DNA of 64,000 nucleotides from Sphingobacterium thalpophilum (GTDB lineage: Bacteria; Bacteroidota; Bacteroidia; Sphingobacteriales; Sphingobacteriaceae): contig NZ_CP151087.1 in the NCBI RefSeq assembly GCF_038396785.1, positions 1,674,001-1,738,000 on the forward strand, given 5' to 3'. A program made the translations under genes and the position numbers. The notes under the pieces are model-generated. The model had not been told where the DNA came from. It did not search any database and saw only the letters and a list, made by a program, of their open reading frames with translations. How positions within the stretch are numbered: the stretch's first letter is position 1; the number at the start of each line of letters is the position of its first letter. Shown piece by piece: positions 55,024 to 61,402 of this stretch.

Positions 55024-55633
55024 AGACTTGAAAACGTAAGCCATTTAAGAAGATTTTCATCATTTTCTTCTGTAAACTGAGAATATGATCGAATTCTTCT
55101 TTTGTTGGGAACAACATGTTTTTCATATCCTTTAATATGCCCATACGCATACCGAATAGTGAATACAAAAGAATCCGCGCAGTTTCATTGATATCTTCCA
55201 CCTGTATCTCACCGGCATCGATACCAATCTTGAGAATCTTCTCAATAATTTCTACCTCACGGAGATAAGACTCTTTGAACACCTGTTCCAGCTCGTCCGG
55301 AAGCTCTTTGACCATCTTCATGGTGTATTCAAATAAATTATAATACTGATTGATGATCTTGACACGCATATCAATGGAGTACATCATAATCTCCTCAAAG
55401 TCTCCCCCTTTTCCAATGACATCCTCAAGGTCCTCGATCATTTTGTCGATGACATATTCGAAAACCGCAGAATATAAGCTATTCTTATCCGGAAAATAAT
55501 AATACAGCAATGCTTTTGAAAAATTGAGATCCTTGGCTATTTCCGACATCGTTGTCTTAGCCATTCCAAAATGTGCAAAGCGCCTTGTCGCAGCTTCTAG
55601 AATTTTGATTCTTTTTACATCTGCATTACCCAT
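55016..55633 (-). CDS. TetR/AcrR-family transcriptional regulator
   Basis: A 205-residue regulator. The HTH lies at about residues 12-55, in FAHFGMAKTTMSEIAKDLNFSKALLYYYFPDK. The C-terminal all-helical ligand domain is rich in charged residues. It is divergent from murB and convergent with, and 8 bp overlapping, the ypdA-like gene. It may control the FUSC/YpdA-like pair or itself; neither is shown by a visible operator. Confidence 0.87.
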   Translation of the reverse strand: MGNADVKRIKILEAATRRFAHFGMAKTTMSEIAKDLNFSKALLYYYFPDKNSLYSAVFEYVIDKMIEDLEDVIGKGGDFEEIMMYSIDMRVKIINQYYNLFEYTMKMVKELPDELEQVFKESYLREVEIIEKILKIGIDAGEIQVEDINETARILLYSLFGMRMGILKDMKNMLFPTKEEFDHILSLQKKMMKIFLNGLRFQVFK

Positions 55634-55737
55634 TAAACTTATATTTTTTATCGTTAAATAAACGGTTTATACTATCTTTACCGATTATCATGCTAAAGAT
55701 AGCTGATTTTTTTGAATTTCTGAAAACTAAAGTCAAT

Positions 55738-56754
55738 ATGAAGTTAAACATTCAATCGAATATATCTTTAAAAGCTTTCAATACGTTTGGAATTGAAGAA
55801 AAGACAAATTTTCTAATCGAAGTGAATGACAATGAAACATTGACCGAAATTTTTAAAAATGGTATTTTTAAAGAGAACTTCTTTGTTCTTGGCGCAGGTA
55901 GCAATGTCCTTTTCACCAAAGCATTCGACGGCTATATTATTCGTATGACGAGCAAGGGCATACAGTCAAAAATTGATGGCGATGATGTCTATGTCACAGC
56001 GCAAGCGGGAGAAATCTGGAATGACTTCGTTTGGTATTGCATCGAACATAATTACGCTGGGATTGAAAACATGGCCCTAATTCCCGGCACTGTTGGGGCT
56101 TCACCTGTACAAAACATCGGCGCCTATGGTACCGAGTTAATGTATGTCTTTCACGAATGTCAGGCTTTCGATACACATACGGGCAACTTTGCCACATTCA
56201 AAAAAGAAGATTGCAATTTCTCCTACCGCGACAGCATCTTTAAAACAGCTCATAAAGGACGGTTTATCATTACCCAGGTAACCTATAAGCTTAGCCAAAC
56301 AGCTCATATCAATACAACTTATGGTGCAATAGAAGCCGAACTCGCTAAAGAAAATATAACGAACCCAAGTATTGCCGATATCGCAACCATTGTCTCCAAA
56401 ATCCGCGTAGAAAAGCTCCCTGACCCAAGTACAGTGGGAAATGCCGGAAGTTTCTTTAAGAACCCCGTAGTTACAGCATCGACTTTCGAGCCTCTTCAGA
56501 AAGAATACCCTACAATACCGCATTATCCAATGCCCAATAATGAAACAAAATTGGCTGCTGGATGGTTAATAGAACAATGTGGTTGGAAAGGAAAAGAATA
56601 TGGACAAGCAGGTGTATGGAAAAATCAGGCACTTGTACTAATAAATAGACAAAACGCTACAGGACAGGAAATTTATAATCTATCGGAACAAATCATAAGT
56701 GATGTAGCCAACAAATTTGGCATTAAGCTGGAGCGTGAAGTTAATTTACTGTAA
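55738..56754 (+). CDS. murB: UDP-N-acetylenolpyruvoylglucosamine reductase
   Basis: A 338-residue FAD enzyme that reduces the enolpyruvyl group to make UDP-MurNAc for peptidoglycan. FVLGAGSNVLFT is the FAD loop. ENMALIPGTVGASPVQNIGAYG is the family signature. The catalytic Ser lies in VGNAGSFFKNPV. The chain lacks the extra C-terminal insert of some Gram-positive forms, i.e. it is the E. coli-type I enzyme. The start MKLNIQSNIS aligns with homologues; 16 upstream codons are probably not translated. Confidence 0.94.
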   Translation: MKLNIQSNISLKAFNTFGIEEKTNFLIEVNDNETLTEIFKNGIFKENFFVLGAGSNVLFTKAFDGYIIRMTSKGIQSKIDGDDVYVTAQAGEIWNDFVWYCIEHNYAGIENMALIPGTVGASPVQNIGAYGTELMYVFHECQAFDTHTGNFATFKKEDCNFSYRDSIFKTAHKGRFIITQVTYKLSQTAHINTTYGAIEAELAKENITNPSIADIATIVSKIRVEKLPDPSTVGNAGSFFKNPVVTASTFEPLQKEYPTIPHYPMPNNETKLAAGWLIEQCGWKGKEYGQAGVWKNQALVLINRQNATGQEIYNLSEQIISDVANKFGIKLEREVNLL

Positions 56755-56916
56755 AGATTTAAAAAAAGTAAAAATATTTTTTTTAAATCTGAAAGCAAAA
56801 GAAAAACAGGCTTCACTTTAGTAAAATATCACTTTGAGCTAATTTTATTTACTTAAAGTTAGTCAACGCAAACGTGTGCTCCGCTTAAAATAATCTTAAA
56901 ATTATATTAACAAATC

Positions 56917-56924
56917 TAATTTTG
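56917..56924 (+). promoter_or_regulatory. -7 box before the sigma factor gene
   Basis: TAATTTTG matches TAnnTTTG, 116 bp before the assigned start at 57041. Confidence 0.35.
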
Positions 56925-57040
56925 CCATTTTTGGCGCATTTTTTGCCTCATACTTAATGAACCGCATTTTATAAACGTACTGTTTTGTAAAAAGAACAGT
57001 TATAATTCATTAAGCTACGACAAAGAATGAATTTGACACC

Positions 57041-57526
57041 ATGGTTATTGAGCAATCGGACTCATTAAAACTCTACGCCAGAAATTTTACCAGTGATTAC
57101 GAAGATGCCAACGATCTCGTTCAGGACACTCTCCTGAAAGCTGTAACCTATTTTAAAAATTTCAAAGAAGGAACCAATTTGAAAGGATGGCTTTACACCA
57201 TCATGAAAAACACGTTTATTAATAACTATAGACGTATTGTGAAAACCAACTCTTTCATTACGAAAGACGAGGATATTTCTAACGCTAACCTCCTATTATC
57301 CGCCTCCTCAAATCAGGGCGAAAGCAAATTTGTCATGGAAGACATCCATGAAGCTTTATCTAGTCTTTCCGAAGAATATTACATCCCCTTTTCACTGTAC
57401 TTTGAAGGGTTTAAATACCACGAGATATCTGAACATTTAAATATCCCTATCGGAACGGTAAAAACAAGAATACATGTCGCTAGAAAATTAATGAAAAGAT
57501 CACTATCGGCATATAAAGTAGCCTAG
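57041..57526 (+). CDS. ECF-type RNA polymerase sigma factor
   Basis: A 161-residue sigma-70-family protein. Region 2 lies at about 5-75 (DANDLVQDTLLKAVTYF, then NLKGWLYTIMKNTFINNYRR). Region 4 lies at about 105-155 (LSSLSEEYYIPFSLYFEGFKYHEISEHLNIPIGTVKTRIHVARKLM). The ATG at 57041 comes unusually late: four residues before it (EFDT) continue the family pattern, but a TAA eight codons further up leaves no standard start. A non-ATG start is possible. There is no anti-sigma gene nearby, so this is a free-standing ECF of the type widespread in Bacteroidota. Confidence 0.86.
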   Translation: MVIEQSDSLKLYARNFTSDYEDANDLVQDTLLKAVTYFKNFKEGTNLKGWLYTIMKNTFINNYRRIVKTNSFITKDEDISNANLLLSASSNQGESKFVMEDIHEALSSLSEEYYIPFSLYFEGFKYHEISEHLNIPIGTVKTRIHVARKLMKRSLSAYKVA

Positions 57527-57557
57527 TTTTTCTATCTTCGCCTTTTTACAATTACGA

Positions 57558-57803
57558 ATGGCAGAAGAATTATCGGAATACAGCAAAAGCCAACTGGCTT
57601 TACGTAATGGTCAGGACAAACCACAGATCTGGGTTGCCTATCGCGGATTTATCTATGATGTCGGAGAAAGTAGACTGTGGAAAAACGGAATGCATTACGA
57701 ACATTGGGCCGGACAAGATCTAACTGAGGAGCTCCAAGAAGCCCCTCATTCAGCATCTGTATTTTCAAAATTTCAGATCGTTGGAAAACTGAAAGATCCA
57801 TGA
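57558..57803 (+). CDS. Cytochrome b5-like heme-binding domain protein
   Basis: An 81-residue single-domain protein. The core WVAYRGFIYDVGESRLWKNGMHYEHWAGQDLTEEL matches the short cytochrome-b5-like domain. Candidate axial His residues are in HYEHWAGQD and PHSASVF. The canonical HPGG is not kept. It has no signal peptide or anchor, so it is probably a small cytoplasmic electron-transfer or ligand-binding protein. It starts 32 bp after the sigma factor gene, and its stop abuts the convergent kinase gene. Confidence 0.75.
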   Translation: MAEELSEYSKSQLALRNGQDKPQIWVAYRGFIYDVGESRLWKNGMHYEHWAGQDLTEELQEAPHSASVFSKFQIVGKLKDP

Positions 57804-58718
57804 TTATAAATTAAACTGAGATAGGGCAACAAAAGCATTCAAGCGCTTTTGTATGTCCTCTTCGGTCAGATCAACCAAGCGATCTGTACCAAATTTCTCT
57901 ACACAGAATGAAGCTAGCGCAGAACCAAAAATCAACGCATTTTTCATGTTTGTAAAGTTTATACTTTTTACTTTGGCAAGATAGCCAATAAAACCTCCTG
58001 CAAAGGAATCCCCCGCGCCAGTTGGATCAAACACATCTGCTAATGGTAGAGCTGGCGCAGAAAAAATCTGATTCTCTCCAAAAAGAAGCGCACCGTGTTC
58101 ACCTTTTTTGATAATTAAATATTTAGGCCCCATTGCTAAAATGGCTTTTGCAGCCTTAACCAGAGAATACTCTCCTGACAGCTGTCTCGCCTCTGAATCA
58201 TTTATGGCTAACACATCAACCTTTAGAAGAACCTTTCTTAGGTCATCCATGGCAACATTCATCCAGTAGTTCATCGTATCCAGAACAACCAGCTTAGGTT
58301 TGTGCACCAAGCGCTCCAACGTTGTTAATTGTATTTGAGGTGTAAGATTACCCAGGAGAAGATACTCACAATCCTGGTAACTTTCAGGAATAATTGGATC
58401 AAAATCAGCCAATACATTTAAGTCTGTCGCCAGGGTATCACGGCTATTCATATCGTTATGATATCTGCCTGACCAAGAAAAAGTTTGCCCACCAGTAATC
58501 ACCTGGACACCCGTAACATCTATACCACGGTTCCTGATAAGATCGAGATTGTCATTTCCAAAATCCTCCCCAACAACACTGACCAATTTGATTTGATCAC
58601 ATAGATATGATGCCGCCAGACTAGCAAATGTACCGGCACCACCCAGAATTTTGTCAGTTTTACCGAACGGTGTTTCTATTGTATCGAAAGCCACCGTACC
58701 AATAATTACTAAACTCAT
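57804..58718 (-). CDS. PfkB-family carbohydrate/nucleoside kinase
   Basis: A 304-residue ribokinase-fold kinase. The N-terminal GGAGTFASLAASYL is the first PfkB signature. The second is DVFDPTGAGDSFAGGFIGYL, with the catalytic Asp of GAGD. NDSEARQLSGEY lies between them. The substrate is not clear; sugar or nucleoside kinases such as adenosine kinase-like enzymes are candidates. The 3' end touches the stop of the b5-like gene with no space. The gene starts 25 bp from the terminator of the tRNA-Asn cluster. Confidence 0.85.
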   Translation of the reverse strand: MSLVIIGTVAFDTIETPFGKTDKILGGAGTFASLAASYLCDQIKLVSVVGEDFGNDNLDLIRNRGIDVTGVQVITGGQTFSWSGRYHNDMNSRDTLATDLNVLADFDPIIPESYQDCEYLLLGNLTPQIQLTTLERLVHKPKLVVLDTMNYWMNVAMDDLRKVLLKVDVLAINDSEARQLSGEYSLVKAAKAILAMGPKYLIIKKGEHGALLFGENQIFSAPALPLADVFDPTGAGDSFAGGFIGYLAKVKSINFTNMKNALIFGSALASFCVEKFGTDRLVDLTEEDIQKRLNAFVALSQFNL

Positions 58719-58742
58719 AGTTTTTTAATAAGCATGGTAAAC

Positions 58743-58769
58743 AAAAAAACCGGCGTAAAGCCGGTTTCA
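58743..58769 (-). terminator. Terminator of the tRNA-Asn cluster
   Basis: On the minus strand AAACCGGC / GCCGGTTT with a 5-base loop, followed by a run of T. Confidence 0.82.
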
Positions 58770-58775
58770 ATATTG

Positions 58776-58849
58776 CTCCTGAAGCTGGGCTCGAACCAGC
58801 GACCCTCTGATTAACAGTCAGATGCTCTAACCTGCTGAGCTATTCAGGA
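58776..58849 (-). tRNA. tRNA-Asn (GTT), copy 3 in transcription order
   Basis: 74 nt. The acceptor TCCTGAA pairs with TTCAGGA, with G as discriminator. The anticodon loop CTGTTAA gives GTT. The T-arm has GGTTCGAGCC. CCA is not encoded. Confidence 0.95.
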
Positions 58850-58937
58850 ATTTATTTTTCGAGAAATTCCTTTCTCATAGAGTGTACAAAAGTAGTACAT
58901 TTTAATTTTATTTGCAAATAAAATATTTGCATTGTTG

Positions 58938-59011
58938 CTCCTGAAGCTGGGCTCGAACCAGCGACCCTCTGATTAACAGTCAGATGCTCTAACCGGCTGA
59001 GCTATTCAGGA
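58938..59011 (-). tRNA. tRNA-Asn (GTT), copy 2
   Basis: 74 nt, identical to its neighbours except for one base in the D-arm (GCCGG against GCAGG). The anticodon loop is unchanged, GTT. Confidence 0.95.
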
Positions 59012-59061
59012 ATGAAAAATTGAATATTTTAAAAACCCCGGTTATGTAAGTTATTAAATTG

Positions 59062-59135
59062 CTCCTGAAGCTGGGCTCGAACCAGCGACCCTCTGATTAA
59101 CAGTCAGATGCTCTAACCTGCTGAGCTATTCAGGA
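59062..59135 (-). tRNA. tRNA-Asn (GTT), copy 1
   Basis: 74 nt, the first of the three in transcription order, with the same sequence as copy 3. The three genes are spaced 88 and 50 bp apart and probably share one precursor that ends at the 58743 terminator. Confidence 0.95.
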
Positions 59136-59381
59136 GTGTTTTTCAATTTTTCCGGAGACCCTATGGCGTTTCCGTGATGCAAGTATCGGAAGATTATTAG
59201 AATACTACAAATTTTTTGAGCACATTTTTTACAACTTCCTAAATTCCAATTAGAATAATTTATTTTTATTTTTCATACTGCTCCATAAAATCCCCTTTTC
59301 AGCACTTAAACCAACATTATCCTTCTTTTACGTTCAATAGCTATTAGCTGATCAATGGGCAATATTGTAAATTCAGTACGA

Positions 59382-60758
59382 TTATAGTAGCACACCTTTC
59401 AAAATAAGCGTCGCTACACTAAAATAAATCAGCAAACCTGTTACATCGACTAATGTCGACACAAAAGGCGCTGAAGAACTCGCAGGGTCGGCTCCAAGCC
59501 GTTTCATCACAAAAGGCAACATAGACCCCGTCAACGACCCCCAGAGGACAACACCGACCAAGGACAAAGAAATAACGAATGCAACCAACACCCAATACTC
59601 ACCATAGCTATGCGCAAAAGACTGCCATGCCATAATCCTTATAAAACCCAGCGCCCCCAAAATAAGTCCCAGCAGTAAACCCGACAGAATCTCTCTTCGC
59701 ATCACACGCCACCAATCCCCTAAGGTAACTTCCCCCAAGGCCATCGCCTGAATAATCAATGTTGATGCTTGCGAACCGCTGTTCCCACCACTGGAAATAA
59801 TAACGGGCATCAGCGCAAATAACATAATCGCACTTGCCATTTGCTCCTCGAAGTGCTCAATAACTGTCGCGGTCAAAAGTTGCCCCAAAAAAAGCACAAT
59901 GAGCCAACCAGCTCTTTTCTTGACCAAGTTCTTAATCGACACATCCAGATAAGGCTCATCCAACGCCTCCGTTCCCCCGATACGCTGCATATCTTCCGTG
60001 TACTCCTCGTTTGCTACCCAAAGAATATCATCGACAGTCACTATCCCCAACATAACCCCCTGTTCGTCGACAACAGGCAAGGCCACTCGATTATTCATCC
60101 GGAAGATGTTGATTGCTTCCTCCTGGGGATCGTAAGCATTCAGCGAAATGAGACGATGATCGATCAGTTCGCCAACGACTCTATCTGGCTCCGCCATCAG
60201 CACATCTTTAATCCGAATATCATCAACCAGCTTCCCATTTCCATCAATCACATAGAGTACATCTATTGTCTCCGAATCTCTTCCATAACGCCTAATATGT
60301 CCCAATATTCGTTCAATACTCCAATGCTCTTTTACGGTAATATAATCGGGGGTCATTAGACGCCCAACGCTGTCTTCTGGATAGCCCAACAACGCCAATG
60401 CTTCAACACGATCTTTGGGTGGTAATAGTAAAATTAAATGCTTAATATCGTCCTTCATTTCTGAAAAAAAAGAAGTCCGATCGTCGGGCGGTAACTCGTT
60501 AATTAGTGCGCTAATTTTCGCTTTAGAAAGCTTCTTAAAAATCCTGTTTTGAGTAGGGAAATCCAGAATACGAAAAACGTTAACTGCGCGATTCAAATTT
60601 AATGATTCAATAAATAGTGAACCATGTTCGGGCAACTCATCAATCAGCTCCTCTACTTCTGAAATATTTAATTCATTCAAAAATTCTTCCAGCCCAACAA
60701 GGTCTCCACTTGCTATCAATTGCTCTATTTGATTCACCTGCATTTCCAGTTCTTCCAT
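59382..60758 (-). CDS. mgtE: Magnesium transporter MgtE
   Basis: A 458-residue channel. The N-terminal MgtE_N superhelix (about 1-130) has the typical ALINELPPDDRTSFFSEM. Two CBS domains follow (about 135-260), with DSVGRLMTPDYITVKEHWS at the start. The C-terminal pore has five helices and SSGGNSGSQASTLIIQAMALG. The CBS and N domains sense cytoplasmic Mg2+ and close the pore. The start MEELEMQVNQ is chosen; upstream codons MCRCRIFKLIGD look untranslated. No M-box-like leader was recognised. Confidence 0.93.
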   Translation of the reverse strand: MEELEMQVNQIEQLIASGDLVGLEEFLNELNISEVEELIDELPEHGSLFIESLNLNRAVNVFRILDFPTQNRIFKKLSKAKISALINELPPDDRTSFFSEMKDDIKHLILLLPPKDRVEALALLGYPEDSVGRLMTPDYITVKEHWSIERILGHIRRYGRDSETIDVLYVIDGNGKLVDDIRIKDVLMAEPDRVVGELIDHRLISLNAYDPQEEAINIFRMNNRVALPVVDEQGVMLGIVTVDDILWVANEEYTEDMQRIGGTEALDEPYLDVSIKNLVKKRAGWLIVLFLGQLLTATVIEHFEEQMASAIMLFALMPVIISSGGNSGSQASTLIIQAMALGEVTLGDWWRVMRREILSGLLLGLILGALGFIRIMAWQSFAHSYGEYWVLVAFVISLSLVGVVLWGSLTGSMLPFVMKRLGADPASSSAPFVSTLVDVTGLLIYFSVATLILKGVLL

Positions 60759-60794
60759 ATCTCCTATCAATTTAAAAATCCTACATCTACACAA

Positions 60795-61402
60795 AATTTA
60801 TATGTTACAAAAATCGCTTTTTTAAAGTAAATTCTGCATAAAAAAATAAATAATAAAAACCTGCTGTCTGTCGCAGTAATTGGGATAAATACGCCGCACA
60901 ATGTTTAATGCTCAAATCAAAAACAAGACAATTTGTCACCAACAAAAATTAAGGAGAAAACCGTTCTCGCCAATAACTTGAACAGGTCTAGACAAAAGAA
61001 AGACGACGAAATTTATCGTCTAATCACCGATCCATTTTTTTATCGAATAAAATAAATCAGGCGACACCCAACTCACCAACAGTCCCCTAAAAGCAACAAC
61101 CCATAGTCGTCAGATTTTTATGCAAAAAAAAGCAAACAAATTTTCCAGACACAGTCTTAGAATCGCCAATTATTTAAGTATATTCGTCGTATGCTTTAAC
61201 CTGCTCAATATAGTGCATTTTTTCAGAACAACCCATTATTATCAGGTTATTTTAAAGAAAAAACAAGATAAAAAAGTAAAACACAAAAAAACATAAAAAC
61301 CTACTATTCAAAGAAAAAACAATTTAAACCAGAACTTAAAGTTCATATAAATAGGAATAATAAAACTAAAAAAAATAGCAAACATACGATATACAGAAAT
61401 TA
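60795..61402. other. Intergenic region upstream of the propeller/barrel gene
   Basis: About 600 bp. One small frame, at 61120-61296, may be a gene and is listed separately. Nothing else is seen apart from AT-rich DNA. Confidence 0.4.
61120..61296 (+). CDS. Possible 58-residue single-helix membrane protein
   Basis: From ATG 61120 to TAA 61294-61296. A basic N-terminus (MQKKANKFSRHSLRIANY) precedes one hydrophobic helix (LSIFVVCFNLLNIVHFF), then a strongly basic tail (KKKQDKKVKHKK). The layout fits a small inner-membrane protein. No ribosome-binding site is obvious and no family is recognised, so it may be chance. It lies 106 bp before the next gene on the same strand. Confidence 0.3.
   Translation: MQKKANKFSRHSLRIANYLSIFVVCFNLLNIVHFFRTTHYYQVILKKKQDKKVKHKKT

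Noticed and set aside
58776..59135. Three near-identical units as a CRISPR-like array
   Set aside because: They are three tRNA-Asn genes with unequal spacing.
60795..61119. Possible Mg2+ riboswitch upstream of mgtE
   Set aside because: I could not recognise the conserved M-box elements in this AT-rich region.
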